Source: a virus | Virus record (IMG/VR): IMGVR_UViG_3300008219_003057 | Coordinates: 1-36,565 of that record | Strand: one strand, 5' to 3' | DNA length: 36,565 nt | Shown here: positions 8,294 through 16,124 of the stretch, piece by piece | Layout of the letters: the number at the start of each line of letters is the position of its first letter | How positions within the stretch are numbered: position 1 is the first letter of the stretch | Translations under genes and position numbers: made by a program | The notes under the pieces: generated by a model | What the model was told of the DNA's origin: nothing | Databases searched by the model: none | What the model saw: the letters and a program-made list of their open reading frames with translations, nothing else

Positions 8294-9394
8294 ATGGCAA
8301 TTACAAAAAAAATTCAATTTATTAATCAAGAAAAAACCTCATCTACTAGTACCACTAGTACGTCTTATGTGTCACAGGGTACATTGGTAGATGCTGCTAA
8401 GCTTACAGCAGGTAACGAGTACTTAGTAATTGCTTGGGTCAATTCTGTTAGTCCCTCTACTAATGATGGAGCTACTAAGTTTGGTTTTTCTACTAGTAAT
8501 GATTTGGTGGGATCTGCCTATGTAAGACACGATACTAATGATAGCGGAACATATGTTGGATATATAGGACATTGCACTGCTCCAGACCCCACCCAAGACC
8601 TACAAGTTTTTAGAAAAAGACTGTACGGATCACAGTCAGAAACTACTCAGTATGGTCAAGGGTTTTTAATTGACTTATCCTATGCAGGAGCCAGCGGTGG
8701 TTTGATTAGTGGAATAGATTTTTCAAATACCAGAGATATTAGCTCTAATTCTTTTTCAACCGGCGGAACAATGCATACTCATACGGTACATAATTCTGGG
8801 GGCACACAGTTAGTATTGGCAACGGTACGAGGTTACGATTCAGTTAATAGCGTGTTGTATGGATTATATATTAATGATGTATTAGTTAGTAGTGGTTCAC
8901 GATATATAGCCGATGCCGCAGATGTTAAATCTGTAGGGTTTGCAGGCGGATATACTATGAGTAGTGGAGATACGATTAAGCTTAAAAATTTGGATGCGAA
9001 TACTGTAACAGTAGATTATAGATATATTTTTACTTTAAACCTTGATAATGCTCCAGAAACTATGCATACTGGACAATTATCAACTTGGACTAACTATGGG
9101 TCTAGTGGCACATGGGGTACTGCAACTGTTGATGGTAACGAAGATAATTCTTTTATAGTCGCTATGGGTAGACAAACAGTGATAGGTGCCGAATCTGGTC
9201 GAATGGCCGCTATAAGCTTAAAAAATAATACGTCTAATGAATATATGTTGTTCGGTAATCGTACCACAGATTTCGATCCTTTGTACTTTCCCGCCACATC
9301 GGTAGGGGCAAGTAGCTCTCAATATGAAACGGCAGTCGTTGTAGGCACAGGTGTCATTGGACAAGCCGATACCATAGAAATGCACACTTTGTAA
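8294..9394 (+). CDS. Probable structural/surface beta-rich protein
   Basis: This 366-residue protein is rich in S, T, G and Y and in short beta-strand patterns, with few charged helices, like phage fibre, tail-knob or decoration proteins. A low-complexity SSTSTTSTSYVS stretch lies near the N-terminus. Three similar-sized beta-rich segments can be made out (about 20-130, 135-250, 255-366), the first and last ending in comparable hydrophobic strands. A GGAG site at 8283-8286 precedes the ATG. No catalytic motif. The virion role is inferred from composition and neighbours only. Confidence 0.6.
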   Translation: MAITKKIQFINQEKTSSTSTTSTSYVSQGTLVDAAKLTAGNEYLVIAWVNSVSPSTNDGATKFGFSTSNDLVGSAYVRHDTNDSGTYVGYIGHCTAPDPTQDLQVFRKRLYGSQSETTQYGQGFLIDLSYAGASGGLISGIDFSNTRDISSNSFSTGGTMHTHTVHNSGGTQLVLATVRGYDSVNSVLYGLYINDVLVSSGSRYIADAADVKSVGFAGGYTMSSGDTIKLKNLDANTVTVDYRYIFTLNLDNAPETMHTGQLSTWTNYGSSGTWGTATVDGNEDNSFIVAMGRQTVIGAESGRMAAISLKNNTSNEYMLFGNRTTDFDPLYFPATSVGASSSQYETAVVVGTGVIGQADTIEMHTL

Positions 9395-9413
9395 AATTTT
9401 TCCAGAATTGTGG

Positions 9414-9441
9414 TTGCAAACGGCGAAAAGAAGGGTATAAT
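9414..9441 (+). promoter_or_regulatory. Sigma70-type promoter for the SSB cassette
   Basis: TTGCAA (9414-9419), a 16-base spacer, and a perfect TATAAT (9436-9441), 57 bases before the next start codon. It is the best housekeeping-type promoter I find in the window and precedes two genes with very strong ribosome sites. It fits early recognition by host RNA polymerase. Confidence 0.6.
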
Positions 9442-9497
9442 ACATTGTGGCCAAAAGGCAATCGTTTTATAACCCATTTTAACAAAGGAGGAATAGG

Positions 9498-9725
9498 ATG
9501 AAGAATTCTGTCACAACTGATTGGAACCTGCTATTATCCAGCAAGTGTTCCGTCAAAACGCTCAACAAGTTTGCTGCTGGCGAAGCAAGCACTAAGGGCG
9601 TAACAACTTGTTTTGCTAATACAGAACAGGCAGGAGAGTTTAGGAAGCTCGTTAGAAATCATGGTACTATCTATGCTCGCAGGCTTACTAGAAAGGCATT
9701 GCGTTATCGTGGTCTTATGAAGTAG
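9498..9725 (+). CDS. Small basic protein (75 aa) upstream of ssb
   Basis: A near-perfect AAAGGAGG site sits seven bases before the ATG, and a strong promoter lies upstream, so the protein is likely abundant. The 75 residues carry a basic C-terminal half (FRKLVRNHGTIYARRLTRKALRYRGLMK in part) predicted helical. Two cysteines are present but not spaced as a zinc motif. It is followed 11 bases later by ssb in the same short transcription unit. DNA or RNA binding, or a host-takeover role, would fit the charge, abundance and timing. I do not recognise the family. Confidence 0.75.
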   Translation: MKNSVTTDWNLLLSSKCSVKTLNKFAAGEASTKGVTTCFANTEQAGEFRKLVRNHGTIYARRLTRKALRYRGLMK

Positions 9726-9736
9726 GAGGTTTTCAC

Positions 9737-10138
9737 ATGAGTGATTTAAACGAAGTTATTGTCAGTGGTCGTTTGACGAGAGATAGCGAACTACGATACA
9801 CTCCTAACGGTACTGCTGTTACAGACGTGATTATTGCTTCTAATAGGATTTGGTCAAAGGATTCTGACCGACAAGAAGAAACAACTTTTGTTGATGTAAC
9901 TATCTGGGGAAAACAGGCCGAATCTCTTAATGAGTATTTAGTAAAGGGTCGCCACATCATGATTGTGGGACGACTTAAACTGAATAAGTGGGAAACTGAT
10001 GACGGGGCTAAGCGTAGTAAGCTTACTATGGTTGCAGAAAAAATTAATCTCACTCCCGGCGGCGGAAAATTTAATGGAAACGGGGCTGTGTCGGGAGCCA
10101 AGGAAAAGGTGAAAGAAAAAGAAGAAGTTCCATTCTAA
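9737..10138 (+). CDS. ssb: Single-stranded DNA-binding protein (SSB)
   Basis: Binds single-stranded DNA during replication and recombination. The OB-fold pattern of bacterial SSB is clear (SDLNEVIVSGRLTRDSELRY, FVDVTIWGKQAE, GRHIMIVGRLK), and the protein ends with the acidic-hydrophobic tip EEVPF, equivalent to the DDIPF tail that recruits partner proteins. Length is 133 residues, with a short flexible Gly- and Lys-containing linker. A strong AGGAGG site at 9724-9729. It shares a promoter with the 75-residue gene and is followed by a terminator, so it forms an independent cassette away from the main replication operon. Confidence 0.93.
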   Translation: MSDLNEVIVSGRLTRDSELRYTPNGTAVTDVIIASNRIWSKDSDRQEETTFVDVTIWGKQAESLNEYLVKGRHIMIVGRLKLNKWETDDGAKRSKLTMVAEKINLTPGGGKFNGNGAVSGAKEKVKEKEEVPF

Positions 10139-10219
10139 CTTTCTCAACCTTCCTTCAACCAAAGCGAGTTACATGGTTCTCGACTGAAGTTTAAAAAGGA
10201 AGTTAGCACAATAGCCATG

Positions 10220-10257
10220 AACCCCCTTTTGATGTATAATCTTTAGGGGGTTTTTTT
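10220..10257 (+). terminator. Rho-independent terminator after ssb
   Basis: An eight-base-pair stem (AACCCCCT paired with AGGGGGTT) encloses a 17-base loop and runs into seven T at 10251-10257. The stem is GC-rich against a very AT-rich background. The loop itself contains TATAAT (10235-10240) without a good -35. It closes the promoter-75aa-ssb unit. Confidence 0.8.
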
Positions 10258-10282
10258 ATGATATTAATATATGGAACTCTAT

Positions 10283-11392
10283 ATGAAAAAGCTTAATCTA
10301 TTTGCACCAATCAATAGTCTAGGCTACGGAGTGGTTGGACTTAATCTTTTAAAAGTATTGTCGCAAAAACTTGACGTTGCGTTATCTCTGATTGGAGCGA
10401 CCAACACCCCTGAAACAAACGTTCAGATAGTACAAGACTCTATTAATAAATTTCATCTGTTCGATGGATATAGCGATGCGCCATGTCTAAAGGTTTGGCA
10501 TGAATTTGCTCTTGCTGAGCGCGTGGGAAACGGCCCTTACTTTGCATTTCCATTTTTTGAAATTAATGTACTAGATCAAAAAAGAATTAATCACTTATCT
10601 TCTATGGATGGTATTATTGTTGCATCAGAATGGGCCAAAGACATTATTATTAACTCTGCTAAAATTTCCACTCCCGTCTTTGTAGTTCCTGTTGGAGTAG
10701 ATACCGATATATTTAAACATGGTCCTCATACAGTAACTGATAAATGTGTCTTTTTAAACTGTGGAAAATGGGAGAAGCGCAAAGGACATGATTTATTATT
10801 ATCAATGTTTCAGAAAGCTTTTCCAAATGATCAAGATGTGGAATTACAAATGATGCCTTCCAATCCATTTTTATCAGATAAGTTACGTCATGAATGGGAA
10901 AGATATTATACTAACGATTCACGAGTGAAGCTTTGGGATCGTGTTCAAACGCACGAAGAAGTGGCTAAGATTATGTCTACGGCTAACTGTGGTATTTTCC
11001 CCAGCAGAGCAGAAGGCTGGAACTTAGAACTATTAGAAATGATGTCTATGGGAAAGCACATCATTGCAACCAATTATTCCGCACACACCCAATTTTGTAC
11101 AGATAAAAATTCTAGACTAATAGAAATATATGATATGGAACCTGCTCAAGATGGAGTATTTTTTAAAGAGTCTTCGGCACAATGGGCATCTTTAGAAGGT
11201 GTGCCGTTTGAGCAAGGAGTAACATATTTAAAAGAATTTTATACACAATGGAAGTCTGACCATGCAATTATTAACGAGGAAGGTATCAAGACAGCAAAAG
11301 AATTATCATGGACTAACACTGCGAATAAATTAGAGGAGGTTATCTATGGAAATCAAAGTGCAGAAATTGACCAAGTGGGCCAGAATGCCTAA
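10283..11392 (+). CDS. GT-B glycosyltransferase (GT4-like, group 1)
   Basis: Transfers a sugar from an activated donor; GT4-type enzymes are usually retaining. The C-terminal Rossmann domain shows FLNCGKWEKRKGHDLLL and the donor-binding EGWNLELLE, a version of the family's EX7E motif, followed by MMSMGKHIIATN. The N-terminal domain begins NLFAPINSLGYGVVGLNLL. An upstream ATG at 10271 lacks a ribosome site; the ATG at 10283 has a weak GGAA and is preferred (369 residues). It overlaps dut by 47 bases. With the GT17 and nucleotide-sugar genes it implies glycosylation of phage DNA, virion or host surface; the acceptor is unknown. Confidence 0.82.
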   Translation: MKKLNLFAPINSLGYGVVGLNLLKVLSQKLDVALSLIGATNTPETNVQIVQDSINKFHLFDGYSDAPCLKVWHEFALAERVGNGPYFAFPFFEINVLDQKRINHLSSMDGIIVASEWAKDIIINSAKISTPVFVVPVGVDTDIFKHGPHTVTDKCVFLNCGKWEKRKGHDLLLSMFQKAFPNDQDVELQMMPSNPFLSDKLRHEWERYYTNDSRVKLWDRVQTHEEVAKIMSTANCGIFPSRAEGWNLELLEMMSMGKHIIATNYSAHTQFCTDKNSRLIEIYDMEPAQDGVFFKESSAQWASLEGVPFEQGVTYLKEFYTQWKSDHAIINEEGIKTAKELSWTNTANKLEEVIYGNQSAEIDQVGQNA

Positions 11393-11768
11393 CAAAGCAA
11401 ATGAGTTTGATGCTGGATGGGATTTATATGCATCAGACGACGCCGTAATTGAGCCCACAAAAACAGAGCTAATAGGCACAGATATAGCTCTTGGAATTCC
11501 AGAAGGATATGTTGGACTCATTTGGGATAGATCTGGAATGGCCGCAAAAAGAGGGATACATCGATTTGCTGGAGTTATTGATAGTGGCTATCGTGGCGAG
11601 ATTAAAGTTTGTCTTTGGAACTCTTCTGAAGAATTTTGTGTTATCAATAAGGGAGATAAGATTGCTCAAATTTTATTTCAACCAGTTCCCCATTTTGCCC
11701 TCACAGAAGCTAGCGGACTAACTCCCACCGATAGAGGTAGCGGTGGTTTTGGGAGTAGTGGTACATGA
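11346..11768 (+). CDS. dut: dUTP pyrophosphatase (dUTPase)
   Basis: Hydrolyses dUTP to dUMP and PPi, keeping uracil out of DNA and feeding thymidylate synthase. All five trimeric dUTPase motifs are visible in 140 residues: DAGWDLYA, DRSGMA, GVIDSGYRGEIKV (with the catalytic Asp), GDKIAQILF, and the C-terminal P-loop-like RGSGGFGSSG. An excellent AGAGGAGGT site at 11332-11340 lies inside the end of the glycosyltransferase gene. The stop overlaps the start of guaC (ATGA). Confidence 0.95.
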   Translation: MEIKVQKLTKWARMPNKANEFDAGWDLYASDDAVIEPTKTELIGTDIALGIPEGYVGLIWDRSGMAAKRGIHRFAGVIDSGYRGEIKVCLWNSSEEFCVINKGDKIAQILFQPVPHFALTEASGLTPTDRGSGGFGSSGT

Positions 11769-12871
11769 AAATTAATACAGATTTAAAATTAGACTTTGAT
11801 GATACGCTTTTAGTGCCTCACAGAACTAAAACCGCTTCTAGACAAAATATCAAACTACAAAGAGGATTTCAATTCTATCATTCCACAAGACCATGGAGAG
11901 GTACTCCAATTATAGCAGCCAATATGGATAGCACCGGAACATTGGATATGTCTCATGCGATATCTAAACATCAAATGATAACTTGTTTGCACAAACATCA
12001 TGATCATAAAAAGCTCTTACAATTAGAATACTGTCCATTTTCCACCTATACTTGGTACAGCTTAGGTATTCAAGATATAGAGTTTGATAATTTATGTGAT
12101 ATAGCAGATAAAACACATATCATACCAAATCTATGTATTGATGTTGCTAATGGTTATACAGAAGATTTTGTCAACTTCTGCGCTAAAGTGCGAAAACAAT
12201 TTGCTGATAAGACTATAATTATGGCAGGTAATGTTTGCACTCCAGAAATGGTTCAAGAGCTGATCCTTCATGGGGGAGTTGATATTGTAAAGGTTGGTAT
12301 TGGACCCGGATCTGCCTGCACTACAAGATTAAAAACAGGTATAGGATATCCACAACTTTCAGCTATTATAGAATGTTCTCATGCGGCCCATGGTTTAAAA
12401 AGCCAAGAAAAAAGAATGGGATTGATTTGTGCGGATGGAGGATGTAGGAATGCCGGTGATGTGTGCAAGGCATTTGCTGCAAATGCGGACTTTGTAATGA
12501 TAGGAGGTATGCTTGCTGGTACGGAAGAATGTGAGGGAGAATGGGAAGAGGGAACTTTAGTGAACTGGAATCATTGCACAGACAAACCTCCCACAGTTAC
12601 GAATCAAAAGGTGAAAAAAACTTTTAAATTTTATGGAATGTCTTCTAAAATAGCCCAAGACAAACACGGTCAAGGGCTAAAAGACTATAGAAGTAGCGAA
12701 GGCAGAATGATCCAAGTTCCATATAAAGGCCCTGTGAAAGAAGTGGTACAGGATATTCTGGGAGGCATCAGGAGTTGTTGTGCTTATATAGGAGCGTCTT
12801 CAATCAAAGATATGGCAAAATGTGCAGAGTTTATTCGTGTTAATAGAACACATTTTGATCAATCGCTATAG
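11765..12871 (+). CDS. guaC: GMP reductase (IMPDH/GMPR family)
   Basis: Catalyses NADPH-dependent deamination of GMP to IMP. The protein matches GMP reductase better than IMP dehydrogenase: MKINTDLKLDFDDTLLVPHR, PIIAANMD, KVGIGPGSACTTRLKTG with the catalytic Cys (C185), GYPQLSAIIEC, DGGCRNAGDVCKAF, IGGMLAGTEE and FYGMSS, with no CBS-domain insertion. Length (368) is close to the 340-350 of the bacterial and animal enzymes. It starts by ATGA overlap with dut and is embedded in a nucleotide-supply block. Guanine-salvage enzymes of this kind are uncommon in phages. An altered substrate (for example dGMP) cannot be ruled out. Confidence 0.9.
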   Translation: MKINTDLKLDFDDTLLVPHRTKTASRQNIKLQRGFQFYHSTRPWRGTPIIAANMDSTGTLDMSHAISKHQMITCLHKHHDHKKLLQLEYCPFSTYTWYSLGIQDIEFDNLCDIADKTHIIPNLCIDVANGYTEDFVNFCAKVRKQFADKTIIMAGNVCTPEMVQELILHGGVDIVKVGIGPGSACTTRLKTGIGYPQLSAIIECSHAAHGLKSQEKRMGLICADGGCRNAGDVCKAFAANADFVMIGGMLAGTEECEGEWEEGTLVNWNHCTDKPPTVTNQKVKKTFKFYGMSSKIAQDKHGQGLKDYRSSEGRMIQVPYKGPVKEVVQDILGGIRSCCAYIGASSIKDMAKCAEFIRVNRTHFDQSL

Positions 12872-12881
12872 CTTTTGGGTG

Positions 12882-12887
12882 TATAAT
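12882..12887 (+). promoter_or_regulatory. Possible promoter -10 element
   Basis: TATAAT lies 10 bases after the guaC stop and about 45 bases before the next start. The nearest -35-like hexamer (TTGATC at 12855) is 21 bases away, too far, so this is only a candidate, perhaps needing a phage factor. Confidence 0.25.
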
Positions 12888-12931
12888 AAAACAACAAGGC
12901 TAATTTCTAACGTTCTTCAACTGGGGCCTAT

Positions 12932-13387
12932 ATGTTTAATATTTTTCTAAGGTCATATCGTAGATTAATCAAAGGCCTTAGTGAAGCCCAATTAGATACA
13001 CATCACCCGACACCCCATTCAAACGAATCGTCTGAAGTCATATCAACCCCATTAGAAAACATATGTGGTCAAATGACTATCTATTTTAGAGAAGATGGAG
13101 AATTTGCAATTACTTCAGATTTTATCCGTCAAGATGCAGAAACCATCGAGATGAGTGGCATTCTATTACACAGACTTAACTCAGGACACTTGGCAGAGTA
13201 CTTCATTCAGGCCTTAAAATTATGGGCAGAAGAAGATCTACAGAAAGAAAACTTTGCTAAAGAAGTTATTAAAGAATGGAAAAGTCTATTCTATGAAAAT
13301 AATTCAGATAAATTGAAATTTCTCAAGGGCGCTAAGCTAGCTGTTGATCCTTCAGATGTATTTGGATTGAAAGGCATTAAGTCATGA
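12932..13387 (+). CDS. Hypothetical protein upstream of thyA
   Basis: A 151-residue protein with an MFNIFLRSYRRLIKGL start, a Pro/His/Ser-rich linker, a short beta segment (QMTIYFREDGEFAITSDF) and a helical C-terminal half. The start follows a GGGG at 12923-12926. The stop overlaps the thyA start (ATGA), so it is co-translated with thymidylate synthase. No recognised motif. Small helical proteins of this type are common between phage nucleotide genes, and no role is proposed. Confidence 0.7.
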   Translation: MFNIFLRSYRRLIKGLSEAQLDTHHPTPHSNESSEVISTPLENICGQMTIYFREDGEFAITSDFIRQDAETIEMSGILLHRLNSGHLAEYFIQALKLWAEEDLQKENFAKEVIKEWKSLFYENNSDKLKFLKGAKLAVDPSDVFGLKGIKS

Positions 13388-14211
13388 GAGCATATTTAGA
13401 CTTAGTACAAAACACACTCATTCAGGGATATTGGAAAGAAACACGCACCGGACTTCGTGCATTGACTACCTTTGGACAAATATTTAAACATAATATGTGT
13501 GGGAGTTTTCCTCTTTTGACCACAAAAACAATGGTATATAAAAGTATGTGGGTTGAATTGGAAGGATTTATTAAGGGGGTTACTTCAAAGAGATGGTATC
13601 AAGAAAGAAATTGTAATATTTGGAATGAATGGTCAAATCCCACTAATGATGACGATAACGATTTAGGTCCAATTTATGGTTATCAATGGCGTAGATTTAA
13701 TGAGGTATATGATGAGAATGATAACGGTTCTTTCAATGGTTATGATCAATTAAAAAATATCGTAGAAACACTTAAAAACGATCCAGAAAATCGGCGGATG
13801 GTATGTTCGGCTTGGAATCCTATCCAAATCGATAGTATGGCATTACCACCATGTCACGTTTTATGGAATGTGGTTGTGATAGGAAATAAAATTAATTTAT
13901 TATGGCATCAAAGAAGTTGTGACTTAATGTTAGGTGTTCCATTTAACATCGCTAGCTACGCAACCCTATTACTTTTATTAGCTCAAGAAGCCGATCTTTC
14001 TCCCGGTGTATTACAAGGTACATTTGCCGATTGTCACATTTATGAGAATCAAATAGATGGAGCAAGAGAACAACTTAAACGCCAACCTACATCGCTTCCA
14101 ACCGTAGACTTGGGAGACTACAATTCTATTTACACATGGAGTAGTGAGAACGCTATTTTAAAAAATTATAATCCACATTCGAAAATTGATTTCGGTCCTA
14201 TAGCAGTATGA
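13384..14211 (+). CDS. thyA: Thymidylate synthase
   Basis: Methylates dUMP to dTMP using methylenetetrahydrofolate. The signature features are intact in 275 residues: LGPIYGYQWR, the nucleophile in LPPCHVLWN (C157), the phosphate-binding RSCD (177-180), and GVPFNIASYA, in which N188 is the residue that selects dUMP (dCMP hydroxymethylases carry Asp there). This argues against a cytosine-hydroxymethylating enzyme. It overlaps the upstream gene by four bases. It works with dUTPase and dCMP deaminase, which both supply dUMP. Confidence 0.95.
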   Translation: MRAYLDLVQNTLIQGYWKETRTGLRALTTFGQIFKHNMCGSFPLLTTKTMVYKSMWVELEGFIKGVTSKRWYQERNCNIWNEWSNPTNDDDNDLGPIYGYQWRRFNEVYDENDNGSFNGYDQLKNIVETLKNDPENRRMVCSAWNPIQIDSMALPPCHVLWNVVVIGNKINLLWHQRSCDLMLGVPFNIASYATLLLLLAQEADLSPGVLQGTFADCHIYENQIDGAREQLKRQPTSLPTVDLGDYNSIYTWSSENAILKNYNPHSKIDFGPIAV

Positions 14212-14220
14212 GGTATGATC

Positions 14221-14679
14221 ATGGCTAATTTACCCCTTCCTAGTGGTTATGACGTATATTGGGAAAAGTGGATAGACGCTTTCGAGCAAGAAGATAGTCA
14301 ACTTGAAGAAGAAATTCAAGAAATGCAAGAACTATTAGCGAATGAAGAAGGTATAGATGAAGACTTAGAAATTGTAGACCATTCTGTATCCCACATTAGG
14401 AGTATCGTTACTCCCTTTGGCATACTTCCTTTAACAGAACAAACTAAGGCGAGTAGTCATTTTAAACTTTGGGTAGGACATTCTAATTTTAAACTTACAG
14501 AAGATTTTTACAAGGTGATTGGACAACAACCCGGTATAGAAGCGTTAGATATTTTAACGCCATACCGTTTTAGAATAGCAGTAGGAAAAATGTTTGTCGA
14601 TAGAGATGTGATGAAGGACGTAAGGGATACAATGGTTACTCATGTAACGGACGAAAACGAAAATGACGAGCAGGAATAA
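14221..14679 (+). CDS. Hypothetical acidic protein
   Basis: GAGGT at 14210-14214 is correctly spaced for the ATG at 14221, not for the in-frame ATG at 14215, so the start is set at MANLPLPSG (152 residues). Residues about 18-55 are very acidic and helical (repeated EE and QE). The C-terminal half looks like a small alpha/beta fold (GILPLTEQTKASSHFKLWVG, ALDILTPYRFRIAVG). The end overlaps the ClpP-like gene by 17 bases, suggesting the two products are made together. I do not recognise the family. Confidence 0.7.
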   Translation: MANLPLPSGYDVYWEKWIDAFEQEDSQLEEEIQEMQELLANEEGIDEDLEIVDHSVSHIRSIVTPFGILPLTEQTKASSHFKLWVGHSNFKLTEDFYKVIGQQPGIEALDILTPYRFRIAVGKMFVDRDVMKDVRDTMVTHVTDENENDEQE

Positions 14680-15343
14680 TAGGACTTTACATTCAAGTGT
14701 CTCGGAGGCGCATGATAACGATCTGATTGTGTCTACACGGGAGATATTTTTGCATGGATATATGGATGAAGAGGAAGATGGTGGGATAGATGGCAGACTT
14801 TCTAATAGGTTCTTAAAAAATCTTCGTATATTAGAAAGTATGAATGCTAATCCTATTATAATACACCAGCATAGTACGGGTGGAGAATGGGAAAGTGGGA
14901 TGATGATATACGATGCCATACAGCAAAGTGCGGCATCATTTATTTTTGTATGTCACGGCATGGCAGCTTCAATGGGCAGTCTAATTCCGCAGGCTGCATA
15001 TAAAAAGGGCATACGTTTAACGATGCCTAATTGTTATTGGCTAATTCATGAAGGAGAACAAGAAATTTCAGGTACGGTAAAGCAAGTTCAATCATATTAT
15101 GAACTTTCCAGAGTAAGTAAATCTCACATGTATGATATATATACTACGGTCTGTGTAGGAAGTGGGGATCATTTTAAGGGTATGAGTAAGTCTAAAACTA
15201 GAAATTATATTAGACGAAAACTAGAATCCAAAGAAGACTGGTGGTTGACCGCTCAAGATGCCGTAAAATACGGCTTTGTAGACGGTATGGTGGGATCTAC
15301 AAAGTATAAATCAATCATGGATGTTAAAAAGGGTTTGGTGTAA
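14663..15343 (+). CDS. clpP: ClpP-like serine protease
   Basis: Has the ClpP/crotonase fold and the full ClpP triad: S103 in GMAASMGS, H129 in WLIHEG and D192 in KEDWWLTAQDA, followed by KYGFVDGM. HQHSTGGEWESGMMIYD corresponds to the NSPGG region that shapes the oxyanion hole. At 226 residues it is slightly longer than bacterial ClpP, with an extra N-terminal segment. Cellular ClpP works as a chambered peptidase with a Clp ATPase. Phage versions are often head-maturation proteases or partners of host ClpX/ClpA. No head gene is visible to decide, and an endopeptidase role is certain only at the level of fold. Confidence 0.87.
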   Translation: MTSRNNRTLHSSVSEAHDNDLIVSTREIFLHGYMDEEEDGGIDGRLSNRFLKNLRILESMNANPIIIHQHSTGGEWESGMMIYDAIQQSAASFIFVCHGMAASMGSLIPQAAYKKGIRLTMPNCYWLIHEGEQEISGTVKQVQSYYELSRVSKSHMYDIYTTVCVGSGDHFKGMSKSKTRNYIRRKLESKEDWWLTAQDAVKYGFVDGMVGSTKYKSIMDVKKGLV

Positions 15344-15356
15344 TTCTATTATAGGG

Positions 15357-15383
15357 TAGGATTAAATTTCTAGGATACTAGGG
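15357..15383 (+). repeat. Leader repeat copy 1 (TAGGA triplets)
   Basis: Three TAGG(A/G) words occur within 27 bases (15357, 15371, 15379) just upstream of the first tandem paralogue. The same arrangement, separated by TTAAATT-like sequence, recurs before the second paralogue at 16055-16084. It may be a duplicated regulatory element, possibly a promoter or protein site, copied along with the gene. Confidence 0.5.
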
Positions 15384-15415
15384 TTTTATATAGTTAATTA
15401 TATGGGGATCATATC

Positions 15416-16021
15416 ATGGCTTTTATTACAGATCTTACAGCTGCCGTCCCAACAACCGGTGTCTATATAGATGGCTTACCTAGCGGGGTCGATAACCGTC
15501 AAGGAAGTATTCGTGGTGGAGGAACCATTGCGGATAGTACAAACTTTGCTACTACAACCTTTGGTGAGGGCAACCCTATTACCACTATTGTGTCTGGAAT
15601 AAACAATACAACTGCTATAACAGCGGGGGCATGGAATTCTGGCGTACAAGTAATGAGTTTGGATCAAACTATTGCAGGCGCAACTAGTACCGCTTTACAA
15701 GGAGGATCGTCTAATAGTGCTAACGATGCATTTACACCTTTACAACAGGGTTTGGGTTATTCACGTCAAGTAAACAATGCTATTCGAGCTGGATACTATA
15801 ATATGTATAACGGTACTTTTCTTAGCACTGTTGAAAAATATGTTGTTAACGATTTCTACAAAGTGTATAGTATATCGCAAGGTGCAGTAGAGCACAAATA
15901 TAAGGTATCCGGTACTGATATTGCCGCTAATCCAACACAAAATATTCCGGGTCGTATCACTATTCGAGACGGCAGTGCTAATCCAGTTCAAACCGGTTAT
16001 CAGCCTCGCAATAACTGGTAA
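15416..16021 (+). CDS. Tandem paralogue A, hypothetical (probable virion or surface protein)
   Basis: This 201-residue protein shares with the next gene an N-terminal block (MAFITDLT…, TGVYIDGLPS, DNRQG, RGGGTIAD, TFGEGNP) and a C-terminal block (GTDIAANPTQNIPGRI, RDG, NPVQTGY). The middle differs. The sequence is rich in T, S, G, N and short beta strands, with no signal peptide or catalytic motif. A GGGGA site precedes the ATG. Such soluble beta-rich duplicated proteins are often phage decoration or fibre components, but I know no named family. Confidence 0.7.
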   Translation: MAFITDLTAAVPTTGVYIDGLPSGVDNRQGSIRGGGTIADSTNFATTTFGEGNPITTIVSGINNTTAITAGAWNSGVQVMSLDQTIAGATSTALQGGSSNSANDAFTPLQQGLGYSRQVNNAIRAGYYNMYNGTFLSTVEKYVVNDFYKVYSISQGAVEHKYKVSGTDIAANPTQNIPGRITIRDGSANPVQTGYQPRNNW

Positions 16022-16054
16022 TTAATTTAAATATTTGGTGTAAAATATATTGGA

Positions 16055-16084
16055 TAGGAATTTAAATTGTTAGGAACTATAGGA
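16055..16084 (+). repeat. Leader repeat copy 2 (TAGGA triplets)
   Basis: TAGGA words at 16055, 16071 and 16080 in the same order and similar spacing as copy 1 upstream of the first paralogue. The copies have diverged by small insertions, so the duplication is not recent. Confidence 0.5.
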
Positions 16085-16091
16085 TAAAAAC

Positions 16092-16113
16092 TTTTCTATC
16101 ATTGTATAGAAAG
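16092..16113 (+). promoter_or_regulatory. Hairpin abutting the ribosome site of paralogue B
   Basis: TTTTCTAT (16092-16099) and ATAGAAAG (16106-16113) can form an eight-pair stem (one G-U) with a six-base loop. The 3' arm overlaps the AGAAGG ribosome site (16112-16117). It could modulate translation or protect the 5' end of the message. It is absent before paralogue A. Confidence 0.4.
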
Positions 16114-16124
16114 AAGGTTTAATT

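Noticed and set aside
13384-14211. dCMP hydroxymethylase instead of thymidylate synthase
   Set aside because: The selectivity residue is Asn (PFNIASYA), as in thymidylate synthase, where the hydroxymethylases have Asp.
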